DNA of 64,000 bases from Vibrio nereis NBRC 15637. Its GTDB lineage: Bacteria > Pseudomonadota > Gammaproteobacteria > Enterobacterales > Vibrionaceae. Below the pieces are notes generated by a model that saw nothing but the letters and a program-made list of their open reading frames with translations, ran no database searches and was not told the origin of the DNA. Made by a program: the position numbers and the translations under genes. This document shows, one piece after another, positions 55,027 to 64,000 of this stretch. The stretch's first letter is position 1; each line of letters begins with the position of its first letter. Location of the stretch: NCBI RefSeq assembly GCF_001591105.1, contig NZ_BCUD01000016.1, positions 1-64,000 of the forward strand. Direction: 5' to 3'.

Positions 55027-56250
55027 TTAGCCACTCATTAAATTATTCATTTCTAAAATCGGCATTAAGGTTGCCATAACAATAAACAGCACCAAACCTG
55101 CCATTAACGCGATCAAAGCTGGGGTAAAAATACCTAAGGCAATATTTACCGTCGATTCAAAGTTAGAATCCTGATTGTCTGCTGCCCGGGTCAGCATGCT
55201 TTCCAACTCCCCACTTTGCTCACCACTGGCGATCATGTGTAACATCATCGGTGGAAAGAGTTTGGTTTGTTGCAGAGCCTTCCTCAGGCTGGCCCCTTCA
55301 CGCACATTTTCGCGCGCTGTCATCACCTGCTGTTTAACAAAATGGTTAGACATGACGTCTACCGCCACTTTCATGCCATCTAAAATCGGGATGGCACTTG
55401 AAGTGCAGATCGATAACGTGCGAGCAAAGCGAGAGGTATTCAGCCCGCGGGAAATTTTACCAATCAGCGGCAGAGACACGACTCTTCGGTCCCAGTTAAG
55501 GCGAATTTCCGGTGATCGCAGCAGCAACTTAATGCCGTAAACCAAGGCAACCAATACCAACAACAGTTGGAGGCCCCAATTTTGAATAAATTCACTCGAT
55601 AAGAGCAAAAATTGCGTCGACTTAGGCAACTCTTGGCCCATTTGGACAAACTGCCCAACAATCTTAGGCACAACTGCCGCCAGCAAAAACGCAACGATAC
55701 CCACAGCAAACACCACCAGTACAACAGGGTAAATCATGGCCTGTTGCAGTTTAGAGCGCAGTTTTTGTCGGTTTTCTGCGTAATCCGCCAGACGTTCCAG
55801 CACCGAGTCAAGGTGACCCGAGCGTTCACCAGCTGAGACCATCGAACGGAAGAGATCGTCAAAGATATGGGGGTAATCGGCCAAGCTGTCAGCCAGTGTG
55901 TAACCTTCGACCACTTTCGAGCGTACCGCGAGCAACATGCTACGAATACGTGGCTTTTCCGATTGCTCAGACACCGCCCTCAAACACTCTTCCAAAGGCA
56001 TACCCGATTGCACTAAGGTAGCCAGTTGGCGGGTGATTAACGCCAAGTCCGGCGTGCTAATGCCACGCTTAAACGCCATGGAAGGTTGGGCATTTTGCGT
56101 TTTTTGCTTTTGACGCGTCTCACTTACCTCAACAGGCACCAAGCCTTGCTCTTTTAAGCGCACCCGGACCTGGCGAGCGTTATCACCTTCAATCACCCCT
56201 TTCTGGGTTTTGCCTTTGGCATTTAACGCTTTGTATTCAAACGCAGCCAT
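55027..56250 (-). CDS. gspF: Type II secretion system inner-membrane platform protein F
   Basis: A 407-residue polytopic GspF with two GspF domains, each ending in membrane helices. Typical motifs are TRQLATLVQSGMPLEECLRA near residue 75 and TLSICTSSAIPILDGMKVAV near residue 280. It binds GspE and GspL. Its ATG overlaps the gspE stop (TGATG). Confidence 0.96.
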   Translation of the reverse strand: MAAFEYKALNAKGKTQKGVIEGDNARQVRVRLKEQGLVPVEVSETRQKQKTQNAQPSMAFKRGISTPDLALITRQLATLVQSGMPLEECLRAVSEQSEKPRIRSMLLAVRSKVVEGYTLADSLADYPHIFDDLFRSMVSAGERSGHLDSVLERLADYAENRQKLRSKLQQAMIYPVVLVVFAVGIVAFLLAAVVPKIVGQFVQMGQELPKSTQFLLLSSEFIQNWGLQLLLVLVALVYGIKLLLRSPEIRLNWDRRVVSLPLIGKISRGLNTSRFARTLSICTSSAIPILDGMKVAVDVMSNHFVKQQVMTARENVREGASLRKALQQTKLFPPMMLHMIASGEQSGELESMLTRAADNQDSNFESTVNIALGIFTPALIALMAGLVLFIVMATLMPILEMNNLMSG

Positions 56251-57740
56251 CAGTTTTCCTTAGTCACTCGCATCACTTCTTCTAAAGAAGTCACACCATT
56301 GAGAACTTTGGTTAAACCATCATCACGAATGCTCGGTGTACGTTGACGTACCGACTTCTCGATGGCTTGTTCGCCCGCTTCGCTGTGAATGAGCTCCTGC
56401 ACGGCTTCATCCACCACCAATAATTCATGGATACCAGTTCGGCCGCGGTAACCCTTCTGGTTACATTTCTCACAGCCTTGGGCACGATGCAGCGTCAACG
56501 GCTCGCTCGGCTCAAGACCAAACAGCTTTTTGGTTTCTTTATCGGCCTCATACGGCTCCTTGCAATCTGGACACAAGGTACGCACCAGACGCTGCGCCAA
56601 AACACCAAGCAAAGAAGAGGAGATGAGGAAAGGTTCAATGCCCATATCGCGTAAACGCGTGATCGCACCGACTGCCGTATTGGTATGCAGGGTCGACATC
56701 ACTAAGTGACCAGTCAACGACGCTTGAACCGCGATTTGTGCGGTTTCCAGGTCACGGATCTCACCGACCATCACCACATCTGGGTCCTGACGCAAAATGG
56801 CACGCAGCCCCCTCGCAAAGGTCATATCGACTTTTGGGTTAACCTGAGTTTGTCCGATACCGTCAATATCAAATTCGATGGGATCTTCAACCGTTAAGAT
56901 ATTGCGCTCGTTGCTGTTGAGCTCTTGCAGGCCAGCATACAAGGTGGTGGATTTACCTGAACCCGTTGGACCGGTCACCAAAATAATGCCGTGCGGACGA
57001 CCAATCATGGTGCGGAAACTATCGTGGTTGGCTTTGGTCATCCCTAAGCTGTGCAGATCGAGGCGAGTGGCATTTTTATCCAGCAATCGCATTACCACGC
57101 GTTCGCCATGGGAAGACGGCATCGTCGATACGCGCACATCCACCGCTCGACCACCGATGCGCAATGAGATACGACCATCTTGTGGCACTCGTTTCTCGGC
57201 AATATCGAGTTTGGCCATCACCTTAACACGCGATACCAATAGTGGCGCCAACTTACGACTTGGAGAGAGTACATCTCGCAACACCCCATCGACACGGAAT
57301 CGGATCAGCAGTGTTTTTTCGAAGGTTTCGATATGGATATCAGACGCACCTTCTTTGATCGCTTCGCCGAGCATGGCATTGATCAGCTTAATGATGGGCG
57401 CGTCGTCTTCTGACTCCAGCAAATCTTCATTCTGCGGTAAGTCTTCAGCCAATGAGAAAAAATCATCACTATCGGCGCCGAGGTCTTCCATCAGTTGGCG
57501 CGCTTCAGAAGAGTCTCTTTGATACGCGGTGGTCAGCTTTTTTTCGAACGCGCTTTTACTGATTTCCATCAGCTCAAACTTGGTGCCAATGGTGCGCTGC
57601 ACTTCAAGCAAGGCAGGCATAGAGAGTGGTGCAACATAATAGAGCACCACACCGTTTTCACTTGGCTCCAAGACCAAATTAAAGCGATTGGCAAAGCCGA
57701 ACGGCAACCGACGAAACATAGTTGCGACATCCATAGACAT
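56250..57740 (-). CDS. gspE: Type II secretion system ATPase E
   Basis: A 496-residue cytoplasmic ATPase that powers pseudopilus assembly. Walker A is [12 protein letters not shown], the Walker B region is [20 protein letters not shown], with Asp and His boxes between them. A tetra-cysteine zinc domain follows (CPDC, then CEKC). The N-terminal GspL-binding domain is present. Start and stop each overlap neighbouring genes by one base. Confidence 0.97.
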   Translation of the reverse strand: MSMDVATMFRRLPFGFANRFNLVLEPSENGVVLYYVAPLSMPALLEVQRTIGTKFELMEISKSAFEKKLTTAYQRDSSEARQLMEDLGADSDDFFSLAEDLPQNEDLLESEDDAPIIKLINAMLGEAIKEGASDIHIETFEKTLLIRFRVDGVLRDVLSPSRKLAPLLVSRVKVMAKLDIAEKRVPQDGRISLRIGGRAVDVRVSTMPSSHGERVVMRLLDKNATRLDLHSLGMTKANHDSFRTMIGRPHGIILVTGPTGSGKSTTLYAGLQELNSNERNILTVEDPIEFDIDGIGQTQVNPKVDMTFARGLRAILRQDPDVVMVGEIRDLETAQIAVQASLTGHLVMSTLHTNTAVGAITRLRDMGIEPFLISSSLLGVLAQRLVRTLCPDCKEPYEADKETKKLFGLEPSEPLTLHRAQGCEKCNQKGYRGRTGIHELLVVDEAVQELIHSEAGEQAIEKSVRQRTPSIRDDGLTKVLNGVTSLEEVMRVTKEN

Positions 57741-59764
57741 TACTCTGTCCTTATCTGATCTAAGAACGCTTGGATTTCAGGCGGGTGACTAATGTCTTCA
57801 CCATATTTTGGTAACACAGGAATATGGCTATCGCTCATTAGCTTAAGGCCTTGGTCCGCTTTATACAGCTGCTCTGCGCGGATAAAGTTGTATTTACGCT
57901 GAGTAATGCCATCTGCCGTCACGCCATCGCGAATAATGGTTGGCTTGATGAACACCATCAGGTTTTTCTTTTCCACTTGCGTATTGGTTGATTTAAACAG
58001 GTGACCAAGGACGGGAATATCACCCAAGAGTGGCACTTTAGATTCGCTCTCTAGCGCACGCTCATCAATCAAGCCGCCTAGAACAATCATTTGACCGTCT
58101 TCCACCATCACTGAGGTATTCAGTTGGCGTTTGGCAAATCGAACATCGACCGCACCATTAGGGCTCAGTACGTTGGAGACTTCCTGCTCAATATTTAATT
58201 GAACCGAGTTACCTTCGTTAATTTGAGGCACTACTTTTAGCTTAATACCGACTTCTTTACGATCGACGGTCTGGAATGGATTGTCGTTATTCGAGCCCGC
58301 GGTTGCCCCTGTAATCACCGGCACTTCTTCACCGACAATGAAGGAAGCTTCGCCGTTGTCCATCACGGTAATGCTTGGAGAAGAGAGAATGTTGGAGTTG
58401 GAATCCGTCGCGACTGCATTCAATAGCGCTGTCCAGTCACCCATCACCAAGCTCACTGCGGCGCCGTTTACACTCGCTAAAGCCGACGCCAACGTAGAAA
58501 AGTCACCTTTTTCAGTGCTTGTTTCATTACGTAAGAACTCACCATCTGAATTGTATATGGCTTTCGTCGTTTCAGTGTCTTTTGCTTCTTCGAGACCGAC
58601 CATCACCTTACCGATCTGCGAACCTGTGTTGCCATATTGGATCACCGCACCAGTATCTAGAGAGCCCCACTGAACTCCAAGATTGATGCCATCACCTTCG
58701 GCCATTTCCACGATCAACGCTTCAATCAGCACCTGTGCACGGCGAATATCCAACTGCGAAATCACATCTTGCAGAGCAATCATAATATCTGGCGGAGCCG
58801 TCAGGACTAGCGCATTGGTATCTGGGTGGGCGGCAATCATTACTTCCGCACGATTTGCAGACGAGCGCGATTTAGTCCCGGCGCTTTTTTCTGCCTGCAG
58901 GTTATCTGACACTCCTTGTAGCACGTCAACTAACTCTTCGGCATTGGCGTATTTAAGGTACACCACTCGGTTGTTACCCTTTGATGCCATTTCCACATCT
59001 AACTGTTTGATCAGTTTGCGTAAGCGGTGGCGCACTTGAGGGTCACCAGAAATGAGAATAGAGTTGGTGCGATCGTCCGCCACCAGCTTAGGTTGCAAAA
59101 ACGCTGGCGTCTTTTTCGCGTCCGACTTGTTCAACGCTTCAACAATGCGCACCATTTCCGCCGCAGACGCGTTTTGTAGCTCTACCACTTCAATCGATTT
59201 ATCACCAGCTTGGTCTACACGCTTAATAATGTCAGCTAAACGGTTCACAACGGCAGCTCGGCCCGTGATAAGAATGATATTGGCAGGATCATAGTGAACC
59301 ACGTTACCGGCGCCTGCGTTATCATTCAGTTGGCGAAGCAACGGAGAAAGCTCACGTACCGAGACATTGCGCACCGCAACAACCCGAGTGACCACTTCAT
59401 CACCTTGGACTTTCCCGTCTCCGACCACCGGGATAGAAGAGGTTTTGGCATCTTTCGCTCTTACCACCTTGATGACGCCGTTATCCATTTCAACAACGGC
59501 ATAACCGTATACTTCGAGCACATTTAAAAAGAAACTGTAGTACTGCTCTTCAGTTAGCAAATCGTAACTACGTACGTCTACTTTGCCGCGAACGGATGGA
59601 TCAACAATGATGGTCTTTTCCAAATTACGACCAACAATGTTGATAAACTCTTGAATGTCAGTGCCTTTAAAACTGGCACTATATTCATTAGCCATCACCA
59701 AGCCAGGCGAAGTTAGTAAGCTTCCTGCCAAAAGCCATGCGCTTTTCTTAAGCCAATGATTCAC
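57740..59764 (-). CDS. gspD: Type II secretion system secretin D
   Basis: A 674-residue outer-membrane secretin. The signal peptide ends near [12 protein letters not shown]. The periplasmic N0 domain ([20 protein letters not shown]) and N1-N3 repeats are followed by the secretin domain with [20 protein letters not shown] and [13 protein letters not shown]. The C-terminal S domain binds the pilotin. The start is GTG with a strong GAGGAG upstream. It forms the multimeric exit channel. Confidence 0.97.
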   Translation of the reverse strand: MNHWLKKSAWLLAGSLLTSPGLVMANEYSASFKGTDIQEFINIVGRNLEKTIIVDPSVRGKVDVRSYDLLTEEQYYSFFLNVLEVYGYAVVEMDNGVIKVVRAKDAKTSSIPVVGDGKVQGDEVVTRVVAVRNVSVRELSPLLRQLNDNAGAGNVVHYDPANIILITGRAAVVNRLADIIKRVDQAGDKSIEVVELQNASAAEMVRIVEALNKSDAKKTPAFLQPKLVADDRTNSILISGDPQVRHRLRKLIKQLDVEMASKGNNRVVYLKYANAEELVDVLQGVSDNLQAEKSAGTKSRSSANRAEVMIAAHPDTNALVLTAPPDIMIALQDVISQLDIRRAQVLIEALIVEMAEGDGINLGVQWGSLDTGAVIQYGNTGSQIGKVMVGLEEAKDTETTKAIYNSDGEFLRNETSTEKGDFSTLASALASVNGAAVSLVMGDWTALLNAVATDSNSNILSSPSITVMDNGEASFIVGEEVPVITGATAGSNNDNPFQTVDRKEVGIKLKVVPQINEGNSVQLNIEQEVSNVLSPNGAVDVRFAKRQLNTSVMVEDGQMIVLGGLIDERALESESKVPLLGDIPVLGHLFKSTNTQVEKKNLMVFIKPTIIRDGVTADGITQRKYNFIRAEQLYKADQGLKLMSDSHIPVLPKYGEDISHPPEIQAFLDQIRTE

Positions 59765-59804
59765 AATTTACTCCTCGTGACGATAACGGCTAAACAGCCA
59801 CTAC

Positions 59805-60689
59805 CTATAATTCAATATATATCTCATACGGTTGGCCATCTCGCTCAACCGTCAGAGTTAACTCAGTCAGCTCAGATAAACTTTTGAATATCTCTCCCAT
59901 GGCTGCTGAATCCTTTAAATCTAATCCATTGATTTGAGTGGCAATATCACCTGGCTTTAGGCCCACGGCCTCAAACAAAACCGGGTCTTTACCTGGTGAC
60001 AATCGATAACCCACGATGTCGTTATCCGTTTTTACCTGAGACATTCGTACGTACTGGAACACCTGCTTGGTGTCTTTGCGAATCTCATCTCGGATCTGCT
60101 CAAGCTTGTCTTCCGTACCTCGTGCCTCAGACGCCGATGCAACTTGCCTTGGCTCAGGCTTGGTGTATTTCAGCCCTTCCAGCATGACCGTTTCATTGCG
60201 ACCAGAATTATCAACAATCACGCGATCCTGCTGTACCTGATAAAGCTTAGCTCGTGTGCCTTCAATCACTTCACCAATGCCGTAAGTCGCCTGTTTACCG
60301 CGATTAGCGATAACCGCCAGGCTCTTGTTTGGGTTGGTACTGGTAACCACACCAACCAATACAACATTAAGTTGGCTTTTTGGTGCATCTTGGACTTTCG
60401 GTTTTTCTACCACGACGCGCTGCTCTTGATACTGACCAAACAGTTGACCATTTTGCAGTTCACGAAGATCCACCGAAGCGTTCGAGCTTGAAGTACGAGA
60501 GTGAGTGGCAGTTGGCTTCCACGGGGTAATAGAATCAGAAACGAAAGGTTGCCAGATCAACTGACCTAAGATCCAAGCGCTTATCGCCAGTAACACGACC
60601 ATAACAACGCTGCTAAGGCGCTTTTGGATCTTTATGTCTTGGATAGATTCGCCCAACTTGAGCAGTGCACTTGCACTTTGATGCTTCAC
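59805..60689 (-). CDS. gspC: Type II secretion system protein C
   Basis: A 294-residue inner-membrane GspC. One membrane helix (VVMVVLLAISAWILGQLIW, about residues 28-46), a homology region (LFGQYQ; LNVVLVGVVTSTNPNKSLAV) that contacts secretin N0, and a C-terminal PDZ domain (GYRLSPGKDPVLFEAVGLKP; TQINGLDL). It links the platform with the secretin and helps select substrates. The start is GTG with AAGGA upstream. It is the first gene of the operon. Confidence 0.95.
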   Translation of the reverse strand: MKHQSASALLKLGESIQDIKIQKRLSSVVMVVLLAISAWILGQLIWQPFVSDSITPWKPTATHSRTSSSNASVDLRELQNGQLFGQYQEQRVVVEKPKVQDAPKSQLNVVLVGVVTSTNPNKSLAVIANRGKQATYGIGEVIEGTRAKLYQVQQDRVIVDNSGRNETVMLEGLKYTKPEPRQVASASEARGTEDKLEQIRDEIRKDTKQVFQYVRMSQVKTDNDIVGYRLSPGKDPVLFEAVGLKPGDIATQINGLDLKDSAAMGEIFKSLSELTELTLTVERDGQPYEIYIEL

Positions 60690-60750
60690 TGAGTGTCCTT
60701 CTCGTTTGTGCCCAAATATGGCGGTGCCGTAAATAGAAGTGTAGCCGATG

Positions 60751-60759
60751 ATTGTACCA
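60751..60759 (-). promoter_or_regulatory. Probable extended -10 promoter of the gsp operon
   Basis: On the minus strand TGGTACAAT is an extended -10 element, with a weak -35-like TTTAGC 16 bp upstream. It lies about 60 bp before the gspC start. Confidence 0.5.
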
Positions 60760-60828
60760 AAATACGAAACAAGCTAAACACTTAACTCCCTGGTACCAAA
60801 CGCCAAAATGCTAATTTTGCTAATTCCG

Positions 60829-60857
60829 CTTGAAAAATGGTCATCACATCACCATTG
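60829..60857 (+). promoter_or_regulatory. Sigma-32 (heat-shock) promoter of hslR
   Basis: CTTGAAA (60829-60835), a 14-bp spacer and CACCATTG (60850-60857) closely match the RpoH consensus CTTGAAA / CCCCATNT. It lies about 50 bp before the hslR start. Confidence 0.75.
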
Positions 60858-60909
60858 TTACAGCTGATATCACCAAAAAATTTATTATCGTTAGAGGTCC
60901 GTTCCAATA

Positions 60910-61296
60910 ATGGGTTCCCAAACAGAAGCAGTCAGGCTCGATAAATGGCTTTGGGCGGCACGCTTTTACAAAACGCGCTCTATTGCGCGAAATATGGTCG
61001 ATGGCGGCAAAGTCCACTATAATGGCCAGCGTAGTAAGCCGAGTAAGGCCGTCGAACTCGGTGCAGTGATTACTCTTCGCCAAGGTCACGAAGAGAAAAC
61101 TGTTGTTATCGAAAAGATTTCCGATCAACGCCGAGGTGCTCCAGAAGCTCAAACGCTGTATGAAGAGACAACTGAGAGTATTGCCAAACGCGAAGAAAAC
61201 GCCGCACGACGCAAACTTCACGCACACAACCCTAGTCCAGATCGTCGCCCTGATAAGAAACAGCGCCGCGACATCATCAAGTTTAAACATCAATAA
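60910..61296 (+). CDS. hslR: Ribosome-associated heat shock protein Hsp15
   Basis: A 128-residue Hsp15 with an N-terminal S4 RNA-binding domain (AVRLDKWLWAARFYKTRSIA; MVDGGKVHYNGQR) and a basic C-terminal tail (ARRKLHAHNPSPDRRPDKKQ). It rescues 50S subunits carrying a stuck nascent chain after heat shock. It is the first gene of hslR-hslO, with a sigma-32-type promoter upstream. Confidence 0.96.
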   Translation: MGSQTEAVRLDKWLWAARFYKTRSIARNMVDGGKVHYNGQRSKPSKAVELGAVITLRQGHEEKTVVIEKISDQRRGAPEAQTLYEETTESIAKREENAARRKLHAHNPSPDRRPDKKQRRDIIKFKHQ

Positions 61297-61323
61297 GTAC
61301 CATACGTACGAGGAATTAACTCC

Positions 61324-62199
61324 ATGGCAAACAACGTATTAAACCGCTACCTTTTTGAAGACCTATCAGTACGTGGCGAGTTGGTACAATTGGATGAAGC
61401 ATACCAACGTATTATTACTAGCAAGGAATACCCGGCAGCGCTGCAAAAGCTGCTTGGTGAGCTGCTTGTCTCAACCACACTGCTTACTGCAACGCTGAAG
61501 TTTGAAGGCTCAATCACACTGCAACTGCAGGGGGACGGCCCAGTTTCCCTGGTGGTTATTAACGGTGACAACAACCAGAAAGTTCGCGGCGTAGCACGCT
61601 GGGAAGGCGACATTGCTGATGACGCCACTATCCATGACATGATGGGTAAAGGTCATCTTGTGATTACTGTTGATCCGAAACAAGGCGAACGCTATCAAGG
61701 TATTGTCGGCCTTGAAGGTGACAACCTGACAGAAATTCTTGAAGGCTACTTCGCTAACTCTGAACAGCTAAAAACGCGCCTTTGGATTCGCACTGGCGAA
61801 CACGAAGGCAAAGCACATGCAGCGGGTATGCTGATCCAAGTCATGCCTGATGGTACAGGTACACCTGAAGACTTCGAGCACCTTGAGCAGTTGACCAACA
61901 CAGTAAAAGATGAAGAGTTGTTTTCTCTAGGTGCGAATGAGCTTCTGTATCGCTTATACAACCAAGAGACTGTACGCCTATTTGAACCTCAACCAGTAGA
62001 GTTCCATTGTGGCTGTTCTCGTTCACGTAGTGGCGCAGCGATCGTTACCATCGATCGTGCGGAAATTAATGACATTTTGGCCGAGGTTGGTTCAATTTCT
62101 TTACATTGTGATTACTGCGGCACGAGCTATACGTTCGACGAATCTGAGGTGTCAGAACTGTTCGATCAGTCAACAACAGACAAGAAAACGCTGCATTAA
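61324..62199 (+). CDS. hslO: Redox-regulated chaperone Hsp33
   Basis: A 291-residue Hsp33. When oxidised it releases zinc and becomes a holdase chaperone. The redox switch is the C-terminal set of cysteines HCGC and HCDYCG. The N-terminal core has [20 protein letters not shown] and [13 protein letters not shown]. It lies 27 bp after hslR with GAGG in the gap, followed by a terminator. Confidence 0.97.
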   Translation: MANNVLNRYLFEDLSVRGELVQLDEAYQRIITSKEYPAALQKLLGELLVSTTLLTATLKFEGSITLQLQGDGPVSLVVINGDNNQKVRGVARWEGDIADDATIHDMMGKGHLVITVDPKQGERYQGIVGLEGDNLTEILEGYFANSEQLKTRLWIRTGEHEGKAHAAGMLIQVMPDGTGTPEDFEHLEQLTNTVKDEELFSLGANELLYRLYNQETVRLFEPQPVEFHCGCSRSRSGAAIVTIDRAEINDILAEVGSISLHCDYCGTSYTFDESEVSELFDQSTTDKKTLH

Positions 62200-62234
62200 T
62201 TTATCTGATTTACCAAGCACGTAATTTACCCTTC

Positions 62235-62262
62235 AAAAGGCCAGCTCATGCTGGCCTTTTTG
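62235..62262 (+). terminator. Intrinsic terminator after hslO
   Basis: AAAGGCCAGC pairs with GCTGGCCTTT across TCAT, followed by TTG. Confidence 0.9.
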
Positions 62263-62536
62263 TGATCAACACCCCGTCATATCTAGCTTTCTTGTAATAA
62301 AGCAACTGGTTAATTTTAATCAATTAATAACTGTTTTGGTCTAGCGCAAAGCTTTGCGTGCGCGATAAACTATCTACGCCAATATGTGATGCGTCGCTTA
62401 AAACCCCAGTTAAATCGCGGATATTTTTTGAGCTATATCCCTGTTTTTCCTTAGGCCCATTGCTAGCATGGTGAGCAGACAAAAATTACAAAAATTCTTA
62501 CAAAATCCCTACAAATTATTCCGACAAGGAGCACCG
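62263..62536 (+). promoter_or_regulatory. pckA upstream region with palindrome and repeated TACAAA motifs
   Basis: The gap has no gene. It contains the perfect palindrome CGCAAAGCTTTGCG (62345-62358), which could be an operator. Just before the ribosome-binding site are three TACAAA copies at 62487, 62499 and 62510, spaced 11-12 bp. No clear sigma-70 promoter or CRP site could be picked with confidence. Confidence 0.4.
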
Positions 62537-64000
62537 ATGACCGTTATGGAACATACAAAGGCTGCAACAATTGATCTGACCAAGCACGGGCTACATGACG
62601 TAAAAGAAGTTATTCGTAACCCTAGCTACGATCTATTGTTTGAAGAGGAAACACGCGCAGATCTAGAGGGCTACGAGAAAGGCGTGGTCACCGAGCTTGG
62701 TGCTGTCGCTGTTGACACTGGTATCTTTACTGGCCGCTCACCAAAAGATAAATACATTGTAAAAGACGCCACCACTGAAGAGCACATGTGGTGGACATCT
62801 GATTCAGTAAAAAATGACAACAAACCAATTACCCAAGAAATCTGGAACGACCTGAAAGAACAGGTCACTAACCAGCTTTCTGGCAAGCGTGTGTTCGTTG
62901 TTGATGGTTACTGTGGCGCAAACCCAGATACTCGTCTCAGCATCCGTGTTATTACCGAAGTCGCGTGGCAAGCGCACTTCGTGAAGAACATGTTCATTCG
63001 CCCTTCAGAGCAAGAGCTAGAAACGTTCGAACCTGATTTCGTGGTAATGAACGGTGCAAAATGCACCAACAAAAACTGGAAAGAGCAAGGTCTGAACTCA
63101 GAAAACTTCACTGTGTTTAACCTAACAGAACGCACGCAGCTTATCGGTGGTACTTGGTACGGCGGTGAGATGAAGAAAGGCATGTTCGCGATGATGAACT
63201 ACTTCCTTCCACTGCAAGACATCGCATCTATGCACTGTAGTGCCAACATGGGTAAAGATGGTGACGTTGCGGTCTTCTTCGGTCTGTCTGGTACAGGTAA
63301 AACCACCCTTTCAACCGATCCAAAACGTGCCCTAATCGGTGATGACGAGCACGGCTGGGATGACGATGGCGTATTTAACTTCGAAGGCGGTTGTTACGCA
63401 AAAACCATCAAGCTATCGAAAGAGGCAGAACCGGACATCTACAACGCGATCCGCCGTGACGCACTACTAGAGAACGTAACGGTTCTTTCTGATGGCACGA
63501 TCGATTTCGATGATGGCTCTAAAACTGAGAACACGCGTGTTTCTTACCCAATCGAACACATTGAAAACATCGTGAAGCCAGTATCGAAAGGCGGCCATGC
63601 GAAGAAAGTTATCTTCCTATCGGCAGATGCGTTTGGTGTGCTTCCTCCAGTTTCTAAGCTGACGCCAGAACAAACTAAGTACCACTTCCTATCAGGCTTT
63701 ACTGCTAAACTGGCGGGTACTGAGCGTGGCATCACTGAACCAACACCAACATTCTCTGCCTGTTTCGGTGCTGCGTTCCTAACGCTACACCCAACCAAGT
63801 ACGCAGAAGTATTGGTTAAACGTATGGAAGCGGCAGGTGCTGAAGCTTACCTAGTAAACACAGGTTGGAACGGCAGCGGTAAACGTATCTCGATTCAAGA
63901 TACACGCGGCATCATCGACGCGATCCTTGATGGCTCTATCGAGCAAGCTGAAACAAAACACATTCCAATCTTTAATTTGGAAGTACCAACAGCGCTGCAC
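62537..64000 (+). CDS. pckA: Phosphoenolpyruvate carboxykinase (ATP), 3' end outside window
   Basis: The frame from ATG 62537 (AAGGAG 6 nt upstream) is open to the last base: 488 codons of an enzyme usually about 540 residues. It converts oxaloacetate and ATP to phosphoenolpyruvate, the entry to gluconeogenesis. The kinase-1a phosphate loop [13 protein letters not shown], the metal-binding [16 protein letters not shown] near residue 65 and [14 protein letters not shown] are all present. hslO upstream ends in a terminator, so pckA has its own promoter. Confidence 0.97.
   Translation, partial: MTVMEHTKAATIDLTKHGLHDVKEVIRNPSYDLLFEEETRADLEGYEKGVVTELGAVAVDTGIFTGRSPKDKYIVKDATTEEHMWWTSDSVKNDNKPITQEIWNDLKEQVTNQLSGKRVFVVDGYCGANPDTRLSIRVITEVAWQAHFVKNMFIRPSEQELETFEPDFVVMNGAKCTNKNWKEQGLNSENFTVFNLTERTQLIGGTWYGGEMKKGMFAMMNYFLPLQDIASMHCSANMGKDGDVAVFFGLSGTGKTTLSTDPKRALIGDDEHGWDDDGVFNFEGGCYAKTIKLSKEAEPDIYNAIRRDALLENVTVLSDGTIDFDDGSKTENTRVSYPIEHIENIVKPVSKGGHAKKVIFLSADAFGVLPPVSKLTPEQTKYHFLSGFTAKLAGTERGITEPTPTFSACFGAAFLTLHPTKYAEVLVKRMEAAGAEAYLVNTGWNGSGKRISIQDTRGIIDAILDGSIEQAETKHIPIFNLEVPTALH

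Overview
The window is a chromosomal segment of a gamma-proteobacterium, almost certainly a Vibrio or close relative. Evidence: the Vibrio-type gene neighbourhoods (coaD / mutM / rpmG-rpmB / radC / chemoreceptor / coaBC / slmA / lipid A acyltransferase / pyrE-rph / yicC; gmk-rpoZ-spoT-trmH-recG; a gspC-N type II secretion operon beside hslR-hslO-pckA and ompR-envZ), a TTG-started spoT, a Kdo kinase in the lipopolysaccharide (LPS) core cluster, and moderate GC content. I see no rRNA, tRNA or CRISPR array.

Layout. 1-4064: end of an LPS-core cluster (GT4 glycosyltransferase, YrbL-like protein, kdkA, GT9 heptosyltransferase, GT90 glycosyltransferase). 4187-9157: coaD and mutM, separated by what looks like an insertion: a second GT4 gene, a 38-codon gene remnant, an AT-rich O-acyltransferase and a 480-bp deleted IS630-type element. 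9178-18574: housekeeping genes including rpmG, rpmB, radC, a Cache chemoreceptor, coaBC, slmA, a lipid A acyltransferase, the attenuated rph-pyrE pair and yicC. 18612-20762: psiE and an NCS2 purine permease whose leader carries a purine riboswitch with the guanine-type specificity base and, further upstream, a perfect PurR-like palindrome.

20805-28318: an iron or heme uptake island read leftward: fecI-type sigma factor with an upstream Fur-like box, fecR, a 1029-residue TonB-dependent receptor with an N-terminal signalling (STN) domain, the 3' remnant of what looks like a Slam-type outer-membrane lipoprotein exporter, then exbB, exbD and tonB. This is the most notable accessory locus: a self-contained sensing, uptake and energising module that appears to have lost a surface-lipoprotein branch.

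28707-39273: gmk, rpoZ, spoT, trmH, recG, then cysQ, nudE, nfuA, comF, bioH and an unrecognised small protein. 39289-49402: tex; a probable D-amino-acid / cyclic imino-acid catabolic set (FAD dehydrogenase, NhaC-type transporter, ornithine-cyclodeaminase-family protein, divergent AraC regulator); greB; ompR and envZ with a terminator-like hairpin between them. 49477-60689: complete gspC-N operon for the type II secretion machine. 60829-64000: hslR behind a good sigma-32 promoter, hslO, and pckA running off the right edge.
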